Source: Nemertoderma westbladi | Taxonomy: Eukaryota; Xenacoelomorpha; Nemertodermatida; Nemertodermatidae | NCBI GenBank assembly: GCA_032718475.1 | Contig: JAUCBJ010005377.1 | Coordinates: 1 to 64,000 of the forward strand | DNA: 64,000 nucleotides | Reading direction: 5' to 3' | Part shown: positions 21,971 to 35,900 of the stretch, in pieces | How positions within the stretch are numbered: the first letter of the stretch is position 1 | Layout: each line of letters begins with the position of its first letter | Notes under the pieces: model-generated | Databases searched by the model: none | Told to the model about the DNA's origin: nothing | Seen by the model: the letters and a program-made list of their open reading frames with translations, nothing else | Made by a program: the position numbers and the translations under genes

Positions 21971-22672
21971 GTAAATAACTATAATGACATATTATATTTT
22001 TATAGCAGAAATGGCAGCTAGTGGAGTGGATGGACACGCAATAATGTATGTCATTTACAATTTCAAAGCTTCAGATGTATATAAAAATTTGGAATACTGG
22101 CGAATCGCAAGTTCATATTTCCATTAGTATCCAGTAAGGAGGAATTTTATGTCTGGACTACTGGTTGAGTAATCATAGAGACCTTTTTTCAAACGATTGT
22201 TAATAAAATCATCATCAGAAAATTAATAAAAGTGAAGAAAGTTTTGATTTGAGTCATGAATATTGAATACTAAAATTCCATTTGTTCCTCAGTGAGATAG
22301 ATGCACTGCTACTAAACTGGGTTTAATTTCATGCAAATACTTGAGATTTGAAAATCTATTGATTGCTACCAGAATTAAAAACAGAATAGTGTGGGACATA
22401 TCCTATCTGAAATATAATTATTTTCTGCTGAATTAGAATAATTTTTTTCTTTACACGTTTTAAAATGATATAGCATAGTCTACGAAATATATTGTAATGG
22501 TTTATTTCATAGCCATACTACCACTATGTAAATTATAACTAGATTTAAAACAAGGGGGATGTATATCTTCCTCCATTTAATGAGGCTCACACAAACAGTC
22601 TAATGATATGTTCAATCTTGATCGTCTTATTTTTATAAGATCTTCAATATCAACTTTTTCAATTCTTTTAAA
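21971..22672. other. AT-rich spacer before the satellite
   Basis: No gene or repeat recognised between the MITE and the 31-bp satellite. Confidence 0.5.
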
Positions 22673-25551
22673 GGTTCACATTGATACTATGTTGCGCCCT
22701 AACGGTTCACGTTGATACTATGTTGCGCCCTAACGGTTCACATTGATACTATGTTGCGCCCTAACGGTTCACGTTGATACTGTGTTGCGCCCTAACAGTT
22801 CACGTTGATACTATGTTGCGCCCTAACGGTTCACGTTGATACTATGTTGCGCCCTAACGGTTCACATTGATACTATGTTGCGCCCTAACGGTTCACGTTG
22901 ATACTGTGTTGCGCCCTAACGGTTCACGTTGATACTATGTTGCGCCCTAACGGTTCACGTTGATACTATGTTGCGCCGTAACGGTTCACATTGATACTAT
23001 GTTGCGCCCTAACGGTTCACGTTGATACTATGTTGCGCCCTAACGGTTCACATTGATACTATGTTGCGCCCTAACGGTTCACGTTGATACTGTGTTGCGC
23101 CCTAACAGTTCACGTTGATACTATGTTGCGCCCTAACGGTTCACGTTGATACTATGTTGCGCCCTAACGGTTCACATTGATACTATGTTGCGCCCTAACG
23201 GTTCACGTTGATACTGTGTTGCGCCCTAACGGTTCACGTTGATACTATGTTGCGCCCTAACGGTTCACGTTGATACTATGTTGCGCCGTAACGGTTCACA
23301 TTGATACTATGTTGCGCCCTAACGGTTCACGTTGATACTATGTTGCGCCCTAACGGTTCACGTTGATACTATGTTGCGCCCTAACGGTTCACGTTGATAC
23401 TATGTTGCGCCCTAACGGTTCACGTTGATACTATGTTGCGCCCTAACGGTTCACGTTGATACTATGTTGCGCCGTAACGGTTCACATTGATACTATGTTG
23501 CGCCGTAACGGTTCACATTGATACTATGTTGCGCCCTAACGGTTCACGTTGATACTGTGTTGCGCCCTAACGGTTCACGTTGATACTATGTTGCGCCCTA
23601 ACGGTTCACGTTGATACTATGTTGCGCCCTAACGGTTAACGTTGATACTATGTTGCGCCCTAACGGTTCACGTTGATACTATGTTGCGCCGTAACGGTTC
23701 ACGTTGATACTATGTTGCGCTCTAACGGTTCACGTTGATACTATGTTGCGCCCTAACGGTTCACGTTGATACTATGTTGCGCCCTAACGGTTCACGTTGA
23801 TACTATGTTGCGCCCTAACGGTTCACGTTGATACTATGTTGCGCCCTAACGGTTCACGTTGATACTATGTTGCGCCCTAACGGTTCACGTTGATACTATG
23901 TTGCGCCCTAACGGTTCACGTTGATACTATGTTGCGCCCTAACGGTTCACGTTGATACTATGTTGCGCCCCAACGGTTCACGTTGATACTATGTTGCGCC
24001 CTAACGGTTCACGTTGATACTATGTTGCGCCCTAACGGTTCACGTTGATACTATGTTGCGCCCCAACGGTTCACGTTGATACTATGTTGCGCCCTAACGG
24101 TTCACGTTGATACTATGTTGCGCCCTAACGGTTCACGTTGATACTATGTTGCGCCCCAACGGTTCACGTTGATACTATGTTGCGCCCTAACGGTTCACGT
24201 TGATACTATGTTGCGCCCTAACGGTTCACGTTGATACTATGTTGCGCCCTAACGGTTCACGTTGATACTATGTTGCGCCCTAACGGTTCACGTTGATACT
24301 ATGTTGTGCCCTAACGGTTCACGTTGATACTATGTTGCGCCCTAACGGTTCACGTTGATACTATGTTGCGCCCTAACGGTTCACGTTGATACTATGTTGC
24401 GCCCTAACGGTTCACGTTGATACTATGTTGCGCCCTAACGGTTCACGTTGATACTATGTTGCGCCCCAACGGTTCACGTTGATACTATGTTGCGCCCTAA
24501 CGGTTCACGTTGATACTATGTTGCGCCCTAACGGTTCACGTTGATACTATGTTGCGCCCCAACGGTTCACGTTGATACTATGTTGCGCCCTAACGGTTCA
24601 CGTTGATACTATGTTGCGCCCTAACGGTTCACGTTGATACTATGTTGCGCCCTAACGGTTCACGTTGATACTATGTTGCGCCCTAACGGTTCACGTTGAT
24701 ACTATGTTGCGCCCTAACAGTTCACGTTGATACTATGTTGTGCCCTAACGGTTCACGTTGATACTATGTTGCGCCCTAACGGTTCACGTTGATACTATGT
24801 TGCGCCCTAACGGTTCACGTTGATACTATGTTGCGCCCTAACGGTTCACATTGATACTATGTTGCGCCCTAACGGTTCACGTTGATACTATGTTGCGCCC
24901 TAACGGTTCACGTTGATACTATGTTGCGCCCTAACGGTTCACGTTGATACTATGTTGCGCCCTAACGGTTCACGTTGATACTATGTTGTGCCCTAACGGT
25001 TCACGTTGATACTATGTTGCGCCCTAACGGTTCACGTTGATACTATGTTGCGCCCTAACGGTTCACGTTGATACTATGTTGCGCCCTAACGGTTCACGTT
25101 GATACTATGTTGCGCCCTAACGGTTCACGTTGATACTATGTTGCGCCCTAACGGTTCACGTTGATACTATGTTGCGCCCTAACGGTTCACGTTGATACTA
25201 TGTTGCGCCCTAACGGTTCACATTGATACTATGTTGCGCCCTAACAGTTCACGTTGATACTATGTTGCGCCCCAACGGTTCACGTTGATACTATGTTGTG
25301 CCCTAACGGTTCACGTTGATACTATGTTGCGCCCTAACGGTTCACGTTGATACTATGTTGCGCCCTAACGGTTCACGTTGATACTATGTTGCGCCCTAAC
25401 GGTTCACGTTGATACTATGTTGCGCCCTAACAGTTCACGTTGATACTATGTTGGGCCCTAACGGTTCACGTTGATACTATGTTGCGCCCTAACGGTTCAC
25501 GTTGATACTATGTTGCGCCCTAACGGTTCACGTTGATACTGTGTTGCGCCC
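22673..25551. repeat. 31-bp satellite array, about 93 units
   Basis: Head-to-tail units of 31 bp, each containing TTGATACTATGTTGCGCC and TAACGGTTCAC, run for 2.88 kb. Units differ at a few positions: CACG/CACA, CTAT/CTGT, GCGCC/GTGCC, CCCTAAC/CCGTAAC/CCCCAAC and AACGG/AACAG. Variant patterns recur at 310-bp spacing near the left end, for example CCGTAAC near 22977 and 23287. This is a ten-unit higher-order repeat. No protein is encoded; all frames contain stops. Confidence 0.97.
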
Positions 25552-25714
25552 GTTGAGTCAATTCGAACAGCATAGATCTATTTTTTTCCATAGTTTTTCC
25601 TGACTTTTATCGACTCTGCAATTGCAACTTCTGTGGGAAGACATATTTGCCATCTAGTCCTCAAAACATCACCCTCACACCGCGGTACAACATCGAGATA
25701 ATAGTACCTGATAA

Positions 25715-25836
25715 TAGTGTAAAAAAAGTATTTAATGAAATTAAAAATATCGCGCGCTATATAGTTGTTATATAGTATATAACAACTATATAGCGCGCGA
25801 TATTTTTAATTTCATTAAATACTTTTTTTTACACTA
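25715..25836. repeat. 122-bp near-perfect palindrome
   Basis: Two arms of about 60 bp run from TAGTGTAAAAAAAGTATTTA to the matching AAATACTTTTTTTTACACTA. Each arm contains ATATCGCGCGCTATATAG. The centre is TATATAGTATATA. The only visible difference is one base in the A/T run. The element would extrude as a long cruciform and resembles a small foldback element. Confidence 0.9.
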
Positions 25837-25839
25837 ATT

Positions 25840-26923
25840 ATTATTAAAGCGTTTATCCTATTTTGCAATTTATTATTGGTAATATTTTAAATTTTATGAA
25901 ACTCTGATGTTTGGTAGCTGCCGTGTTTGGTGTAATTTTAATTATAAATTATTGACAATTAAGTAATTTAATGATCTTCAGGCAACAGCGATGGCCAGTG
26001 AGATTGGTTCATGCATGGATGCATGAGGTGATTTTGTATTATTACTGTTTATGACTTATTTGATCTGCTATGCTACATTACATATGCTATATAACATATA
26101 ATATTGCATTCATTTCCCCTATGTCACACTCAGAGTACATAATAATTAATATATACCGATTAAATGCCATTGCCTGATATATATTTTATCTATGAATTAT
26201 TTCAAATGAATAAGATTTATCACCCGTGAATAATTACGGCACACAGATTATTAGTGTTGTTTTGTTTTATACTTTGCAACTATTGTTTGCAGTAATTTGT
26301 TACCTAATGATATCAGCAGGCCCACAGATAGGAGTACCATACTGCTTAAGTAACACTTTCCCTTAGAAGGCATTACTTCCTGCCCTGCAGTGGACCATTG
26401 CAAACAAACTTTGAACCTTTGATATTTATAGTTAATTAGTTAATGGCCATTATTCCCACCATTAACTGTTTATCGATATATAAATCACTTGGTTCTACTG
26501 AGCAATATTGTTTAGAACTGTAATTTATAATGTTCATCAGTTGAAAATGTTGTTTAAAATCTATTCGTAATACAGTAATATTACAGCATCAGGATTTCTC
26601 GCGGTTTTACTTTATTTAACATAATAAAGTCATGATATTGTTTGGTTAATTACTATTAATGGTTTATTAATCAGAAAATTTAGAACAATAATTATTAATT
26701 AAATATCAAATATACCTTATTGTATATAATTTTATATACAGTACATATACTGTAGTTATATACAGTACTATATGAAATATTTAGGGCTAAATATTGTTTG
26801 TAAGGCTGAATTTAGGAGGCAACTTACAACCAACCGTTAAAAGCAGGGAATAATTAAATTTGTGGTCGGATTATTGTGTTATTAACATTCAAGAAAAGAT
26901 ATCATAATTAAACAATCAACACT
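25840..26923. other. Noncoding region upstream of the tetraspanin gene
   Basis: AT-rich, no supported ORF. It should contain the tetraspanin promoter and 5' UTR, but no specific element can be assigned. Confidence 0.45.
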
Positions 26924-29900
26924 ATGGCAGGAGGGAAGGGGCGTTCCATGAAGAGGAATGGAACAGGGAATTTTCTGAAACTTATGTTGTTTGTATTCAA
27001 CGCCGCCTTTTGGGTTAGTGCAGCCGTAACACAACACGCCACATAACGTTCTGTATTTGTGATTTACCTCGAGAAGCGAGTGGGAATCTCTCAACTTACA
27101 TTTGTAAGCTGTGACGCCCATAAGACATCTTACCTGTAATTAGAACAAAAAATTTGTGCAAATTTTTTTTATTATTTCCTGTATTATTTTTGACATATAT
27201 ATTTCAGTTCGCCGGCTTGATTGTTGTAATTCTTGGTCTCCTCATAATTGCCAATCCAACTATAGTTGATGACATGATGAGTGCTGTTTATGAAGATGCC
27301 CAAATAAATGGAGATGACCAGTTTCTGTACCAAGGTATAAGTTTATTTCATATTATGGTTAATATAACATTATGTTTATTAATATGCAATACAAATATTA
27401 TAATCATGCCTGCATTCTGTATTTTTTTTATTAATCACCAAATTAATTAATTAATTAATCGCATTAAAGATGTTCCTTTTCTTTGGGAAAATTTTGTGGG
27501 ATAACAACAAAATATTAATTAAAGGGGTACCTTCTGAAAAAAGAACATTATCAGTAATGTTAGCACGGTGATAGGTTTGTTACCGTGTGGTTGATTGTGT
27601 TACATTGTGAATTAATTCCCAATTCATTATCATATAAAATAGTTATCAATAAATTCAATACATATATTATATACTGATCTTGCAGTACATCATACTCATG
27701 TACATTAGTTATTTTTCTGTGTCTCACTTATACATAGTATATAAATTGATCTTTATTGCCTATGTGACGCAGTTCATTGCTGATTGCGGCTACATTAGCT
27801 GTGTTATCATATCAACCCAACTCATCTCTATCTATAATTTTGTTTGTTGAGAAAATTAAAAATATACTGTTTTTAGGAATTTTGAAGATGTTTTATGAAA
27901 TGTGTCAGTAATTTTGTAATAAATTAATGTCATCCATCTGACAACCTGAAATAAATATTACCGGTAATAAATTAATATCATGCATTCTCCAGATGCAGTA
28001 CTCGTTAAATAACCACACTTGTGACATTCATGAAAAAACTTTATCCCCTGATGAATGAATAATTATATGATTATAACATATAGTATGTAATATATCAAAA
28101 ACACTGCCAAATTAATGACATATTTGAAATAAATGTACCGCATACAATATACTGTATAAGACGAAACTAACCTGTACTACTAGGATCGGCATGATGCATT
28201 GCAGCTGCATTTATAAGAATGCTGTGCCGGCTTATCGACAAAATTGCACTGCCACAACTCCCTATCACCCATGACATTTGCTAGATCATCCGCATCTTCA
28301 AGGCCAGTGTCCTTTAAGATGCGTCTCAAGAAAGTCATGGGCTGTCCACCATGCTTATTCACTCCATGAGGCTGCCAAAGTACAAGATTATACACTGGCT
28401 GGTCCTCACGGCAAACGCAATGTCCTGCAAAGCGGAGGCGATTTTGGTCTAGTGTCAATCTTGGGGGAACCAATGAGACACCTCCAATGTTATATAGTGT
28501 CTGGTTGGAGATGTGTGCATTGTACTTGACACAATGAACCCGGCGTAGCATTCTTGTGAATGTGCCATCCAGAGATTTGGTGTCCTCAGCAGTTAGAGCC
28601 CAGCATGGACTCCCATATAGGAGTACTGGAACTACTGCTGCTCTAAATAATCGGACCTTAAGTTTCCGATTAATTCTCGGTGACTTCCAAATCCTGGAAA
28701 GCCTATTCAAGGCTGCCCATGCCTTTCCCTTACGTATTCGAAGGTCCTCACCTGACTTCCGGATCCATGATCCCAGGTAACAGAAGTCATCCGCATGCTC
28801 AAGCATACCATCTTTTGAGTTTATGCTCATCCGATCAGAGACTTGCTGAGGACTTTCAAAGTTAACTGTCAAAATTTTGGTCTTTCTGGAGTTAATAAAA
28901 AGACCAACACTCGAAGCAGCATGTTCTAATGAGCTGAGGAGCCGTTGGGCTCCCTCTAGTGATTCTGAGAGTACTCCTAAGTCATCAGCAAAGTCTAGAT
29001 CAGTTAGGTACTTGGCAGGACTTCCTCGACTTCTGGAGCCAGTAGGTGGAGTTATCATCACCCCATCATCATTATGATGATCTAATGACATGCGTAGAAC
29101 ATAGTTAACAACAATTATGAACAAGAATGTTGCAAGTGTGTCTCCCTGGAGGACGGCCCATAACACTTCAAATGGTTCTGTGTCACCGTCAACAGTAGAC
29201 ACATGTTGTCGAACCATCGTATACTGATCTGATTGCTGCAATAATTTCATCAGGAATCCCATATAATGAAAGTATGCTGAACATACGTGAGCGAGAGACT
29301 GAATCAAAGGCCTTGAAGAAGTCAACAAAGATAACAGTCTTTCTTTCCTGTCTTTCTTTTTTGATAACTCTTCAATTATCCTTCTAAGTGCCAACACGGG
29401 CTCCATGGTCCCACGACCTTTACGGAACCCATTCTGATTTCCACGGAGCAGTCTCTCAATGGGGAACACCATCTACTCCACTGGCACGATTGGTCTTAAT
29501 GCTCTTTGCAGCAGCCTTCACTTCTAAAGGATATATCACCAATGGGAATATCTGGGAGTACAGACTCAGACACTTTTACTTCTATAAAGTTATCAGGCAA
29601 TACCCTGTCATTATTGAGGAGCTTTTCAAAGTGGGCCAAATAAACATCAAAATAAACTGCAGGTTGTACTGTACGAACCACTATAAATTATTGACGAATG
29701 TCGCGATACCTTTCACACCATTACAAATTGAAATTCGTCCTCCACGTAGCCACCCTCGCAAAATGTACATAACCTATTTTCAGGAACCACATTATACCAC
29801 CTATCATTATAGTCTGTTCACCATTCACATTCAACCCAAGCATACTGCCCATTCCACATATGCATGGTAAGATAGGGTCTGCGCTAATATGGACTTATCT

Positions 29901-32900
29901 GGCTTGGCAATAACATTGTGGTGAAGAAACGAATTATCATTTGTCTGGTCTACTTACTAGGAAACTGATAACATTGAATCTCACGCTGAATCACATTGTT
30001 ATTGTGTAAATTAAAATAAATTTACTAAAAGATGTAAGGATAAAGAATCTCTAGCCAAATTGATAAAGTACTGTTACTACAAATAGGACTGGAAGCTGGC
30101 GGCCCTTTCAGCCACAAATAGGGCTGCAAGCGGGCCCCCTTCCAGACATAAATAGGGCTGGAAGCTGGCCCTTTCAGCCACAAATAGGGCTGCAAGCCAT
30201 CCAGAAAAAGGGCTGCAAGCTGGCCCTTCCAGCCACAAATTGTTGGCCTGGAAGTTCACCCTTCCAGCCTTATTTGTTAACTTTTCATTTGATCTATAGG
30301 GATTCGCTTGACAGCAGCTGCCGGACTGGCAATATTTGTCGGGCTCCTCGCTATGCTCATCGGGTTTCTTGGATGTTTCGGTGCAATCAAAGAAAGCAAG
30401 GCTTGTTTGTTTGCTGTAAGTTATGTTGATATATTGTTATGATAGTACATTATGATATTATTATAAGTCATTACTTCGGCTTTGAAATTATTAATCAGGT
30501 TTTTACCTACGTGTCACAATTAACAATAAAGCCTGATGCAAATATGGATGAATTTTTATTCTAATAACATTCCATTTATAAAATTCAAAAAATGTAAACC
30601 TCATTCATTACCTTCAATTTTTGGCAAGGGGCTGACAGTGAATATTCGGGAACTTTGCTCGGTGAAAACCCATAAGTTATAAAAACTGATTACCTATAAT
30701 TACATCAATCTGTATATCCTTTCACAATAGTATATGTACTGTACATCATTTGATGTAATATATATACAGCTTATATATTTAGTTCATTCATTCATTTAGT
30801 ACTTATCGTTCACTCTGGTCATTTCTAATATTACTTTTTTTTTAATTTTTTGGTATGCTGAATTAAAAAAAATACTATTTACCAGGAAGGCGGGGTTCGA
30901 AAGCATTACTTGACATTTTGATTATTGTGCAACCGACCAAACACCCATCTCGGGCTCACTGTTATGTTGCAGCTCCAATTCGAAAGCCATATATCTTATC
31001 AATTATTTCAGAAGACTAATTTAAGGAAATACTCTTAATAATAGTATTATTATGAATTATTTATTACATTAAATAGTGTTCCTAGTGAGTCTAGTAGATA
31101 GTCTGTGTTCCTTTAACTAAGGATTGATTAACAGGGATAAGTAAAAACCACAATATCCTTATATCATATTATTTTATTATATATGTTACAGTATGTTATG
31201 GCTTTGGTGTTTATTCTTATCATCGAATTGATCATTGGTTTAATTGGGATTGTATTTGCCGCTGAACTGACTGATGAAGTCAGCCATCTCCGATACCAGA
31301 TTGCGCGGACCCTCGAATACTATATAATGAAGAACTATGATGTGGAGGGGAAAGATTTGATGAGTGACACCTGGAACTGGATACAATCAACTGTAAGTAA
31401 ATAAATAATTAATTGTATATTTAATTGCATTTAGAAAATGGTCAGTTGTAGGGCGGTGCGTTTTTTACTTTTTTTCGATTTCATTGTTCTACCGGTGCAC
31501 AAAAGTTGCCAAATGGTAAAAAAATAAGGCAAAAAGAAATTTCTTTAAATTTCATCTATATCTTCACGGATCCCAAGAGGGTTGAAATTTTGTGCCATTG
31601 CGATGCACCATAATGAAATTTATAGCAATATAACACATTTATGAAAGATCAATGACTCAAAAAAGAACTTCCTGCATTCATCAAATGTCATCAAATGGGT
31701 CCAAACTTAGTTAGATACCAAAATTTTAACTTTTGGGTCAAGGGAACTAGTGCCACAGGCACATGGCCAGAACCTACCATTTGGCGCAAGTGATGATTAT
31801 TCTCAATTTTCGCGATGGCCAACTTTGAGTTCTCCTACTGCATTCATATTATGCTTATTAGAACCCGATTATGGCCGATTTAGTGGGGGTAGACACCTTC
31901 AAAACAAACGTAGAGCGAATAGTTCTTGAGATATCGCAGAAAATGTGAAGTACGGCACAAGTCTACATTACCGCCTTGATGTGATATGGACAAATACACA
32001 ATAAATGATATTTTGAATTATCTCAAGGAATCAAAAAATAGACACATCATAGAAATGATAGATATAGTGGGTGAAGACACCTTCAAAATAAGAGTAGAGT
32101 CATTAGTTCTTGAGTTATTTTACAAAATGTCAAGGCTATGTCCACCAATTACTACTTGATATTGAGTTGACCCATCCCACACATTTTGTACAAAAACTAT
32201 AGTGAATTATGTACTACTCTTTAATTTTGAAGGTCTCTGTATACACTAAATCAATTTGTTGCAGTGATGTGTATATTTTTGATGCCTTAAGATAATTAGA
32301 AGTAAAATTTTTGTGTATTTGTCTATAAATCATCAAGGCAGTAATGGTGACATGTGCCATACTTAACATTTTCTGTAATATCTCAAGAACTATTCGCTAT
32401 ATGCTTGTTTTGATGATGTCTACACCCCCACTAAATCGGTCATTGCGGTTCTAATGAGCATAATAATAATGCCGTAGGAGAACTAAAAGTTGTCCATCAC
32501 CAAAATTGAGAATAATCATCACTTGCGCCAAAGAGTAGGTTCTGGTCATGTGCCTGTGGCACAACTTCCCTTGATCCAAAAATTAAAATTTTGGTATCTA
32601 ACTAAGTTTGGACCCATTTGATGAGATTTGATGCATGCAGGAAGTTCTTTGTTGAGTCATTGATCTTTCATCAATGTGTTATATTGTTATAAATTTCATT
32701 ATGGTGCATCGCGATGGCACAAAATTTCAACCCTCTTGGGATCCGTGAAGACATAGACGAAATTTAAAGAAATTTTTTTGCCTTATTTTTTTACCATTTG
32801 GCAACTTTTGTGCACCGGTAGAACAATGAAATCGAAAAAAAAGTAAAAAACGCACCGCCCTAATGGGTATCAGTACTTCTATTTAGAAACCATCTAGTAC

Positions 32901-35900
32901 TATTATATCACCCCCCTAGACCATTCCTTTCATAATATAAAACATATACGTATATGTTTATTCATTTAATCCATCCAGATGGAATGTTGTGGTATTCGGC
33001 GGCCAGACGATTATCCATGGTTGAAGGACGATGATAGCTATTATTCCAATCTACCACAGAGTTGCTGCCCCTCTGATAAGTTGACAGAGGTGATAGGAGA
33101 TATTGGTATAAATGGCACCAAACCATCCCAAAAAGTGTGTCAGATTGCAGAGGCACATGTACATGTTAGTATTTAGTTGTCAAAAAACACTACTGTCTAT
33201 GATCATGCAACTACCACTTCTTTATCAACGATGTTTAGTTAGTGGTATTGGCTGGAAGTGCACATATTTTTCATATTTTTTCCCTTTGCAATAAATCCCC
33301 ACAAGCGAATATTTATACTTTACTCAACTTAGTTTTTTATGCTTATTTATGCTTTTAATTATGCATCTCTAACTTAAACTAATGAGAAGTTGTGATTTCC
33401 GATAAGGACAATGTATAAGATCCTTTGCAATATGTTTTTGAGCGTTTTGTGTTCATGCATGCATGAAATGCAATTCATGAATTCCTTAAGAGTACTATTG
33501 TTACACGTATGTACACTGAAACAGGCAAACTGACAAATGAGCACAAAGACAAAACGATAGGCATCTGGTCATCATCTATCTTCAATGCCTTCGATTATGC
33601 CTCCTGCCCACATATGTTTAATGTCCTTGAGGGCTATGGGATCCCCCTATAATTGCAGCATTCAATCATTGAATGATGGTTCCACAACGTTTGTCTCCAC
33701 AACAGAAGAAGACTAGTAAAACACAAGTGTATATATAAATAAAACCATAGTAACAAATTATTTATATTAAAAAAGTAAGGAGCGCGAAATATTAGGTGGT
33801 GGATAACGTGGAGCGGGGTGGACATGAAGAGATACAGACCCGTTTTCATTTTCATGGGTGTCCTTCAAAGTGAAACGCCTCCTCCGCTTTTCCCCATTAT
33901 TGTGGTGGACTTTGTATTGAGTGATAATATACTTAACATAATATAGGTGGGGTAGAAATACAACGTGCCATTGGTACTAGAAGTAGAGGACAACCACCAA
34001 CACCCGGTGCTGCATTATGGCAGTCCATGTTAGGCTCTCACTGTAGAAGACTGTAGAACCCTTGCGGATTGTACACCAGGATGCCGTGCAGGGTTTTTGG
34101 CACCTTGATGGACCATACACCAGAATGCTACACAGGGTTTATGACATAAAATTTGATGCTCACTTAATTAACATTAGAGGAATTTGTGAAATCTCAGTAG
34201 TGTCCAAAGAAATAGCCTTCCTCATACCCTTTGCCTTCAGGCACTGTAGATGAGATTAGCCGGAAGAAGATTAGAAGAGATTAGAACTGAGAACTGAGCA
34301 CGATGTGCATGATATTGTTCTTTAACAGATGGGGTGAGAGGAAACGTGGTTGTCAGCCATTGACATTCCATGTTCGGATAATTATATAATAATATTGACA
34401 TATAATTATAATAATAATATATAATAATAATAATATTATATATATAATAATTATTATTAACAAAAACTATTTAAAATTAATTTACGTAGACTCTTGGTGC
34501 ATCATCTCTTATCCTCAGGTTGTGTCGGACCTTCGTCATGGGGTTTCAGTCCATCATCTTGATTTTTCGGACTTTTGTCCAGTTTTTAAAGCTCTCTTCC
34601 TTTCAACGACTCTTCTCTGGAATATATAGGGCCCTAACTCTGGTTTTATTGACGCCATACAAGTACTTGCCCGAGCCAGATATTCTCAATCCTTACGTAG
34701 ACTCTGAAACACCTGACATACCCAGGCACTACATATTTGACAGCATATCGTATGCGAATCTGATCTTACCAATCGCGTTTGTAATTTGCTGCACACCGCG
34801 CTGAGAATCATAATCCCCCTGTTTGCTAATGACTTGGTATTTTTTGTAGAATAGTTAAATCTTTGCTATGGACAGATTTACATTAGATGGCAACGTAGTT
34901 AAGATAGAAAATTGTTATACTTATATGAGACACAGTTTAAAGTCACCCAACTTTTTTTTAGCTATTATTATTATTTATAATATTATTTACATATTTATGA
35001 TTTAATGATTGTTACACAAGTTAACTATATAAATATATACACGACGATTAGAGCACTGCATCCGTAGGCCTACACTTAACTACCATAATAGTATGTTCAA
35101 TGATAACACCATTATCTTTATTTCAAAGTTTTAAATACATTTTGGATATAATTTATAAATAAATTTATAACCATTATCCGCAGTTTCCTTCAATACATAC
35201 AGAAGTATAACTAATCTAACTTAACCTTTATAATATTTTAATGTTATATTTTCATATTCTTATGCTTTTTGTTTTAAGGGATGTCTTGAAAAGTTTGTAG
35301 ACTATATGGAGATTTACTGCTACATTATTGGCATCTGTGGTCTTGTGTTTGCACTGCTTCAGGTAAGAACGTCGATACATACCGGTTTAGGATTTAAAGA
35401 ATTGTCATTGAATTTGTACGTGGCTTTATTTTATATAGGAAAATTAATGTTGCTAAAACTAACAGCGATGATTTAAAGTAGGTAAGCTGCTCATTACATT
35501 CATCAACTAATGCACTCGGCTCTACGAACAATATACCATGCATAAACTGGGTCTTCCCTGGACTTCCATCCCTGGACGGAGAAGCACTATTTTGGTATCT
35601 ATTTGAGACAGCACCCTATCTTTGCCCAACAGTCGCTAACAACAACATTATCTATGATAACTATATCAACAATGAATCACTGAATCTACAATTGGTGAAT
35701 ACAAGCATTACGTCAAGAGGAGGGCCCAGCGTCATCGAGAAGTCGCAATTAATGGTCCAGAGACGCAAAAATGTGAGGTTCAATTAAAAAAAACGTTCAT
35801 CCCCCCCCCCCCCCCCCCCCCCCCCCTTAAGCGTGGAAATAGTTCAAATATAACCATTTTAATAAATTATCGCAGATTGTTGGGATTGTAATGGCTTGCC

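Noticed and set aside
22673-25551. CRISPR array
   Set aside because: Units are directly adjacent with no unique spacers, and the window is eukaryotic; it is a tandem satellite.
26882-27121. 79-codon minus-strand frame
   Set aside because: Overlaps tetraspanin exon 1 in antisense and resembles no protein I know.
34520-34804. 94-codon plus frame with hydrophobic and acidic parts as an extra tetraspanin exon
   Set aside because: No matching splice phase or tetraspanin motif; exons 5 and 6 join cleanly without it.
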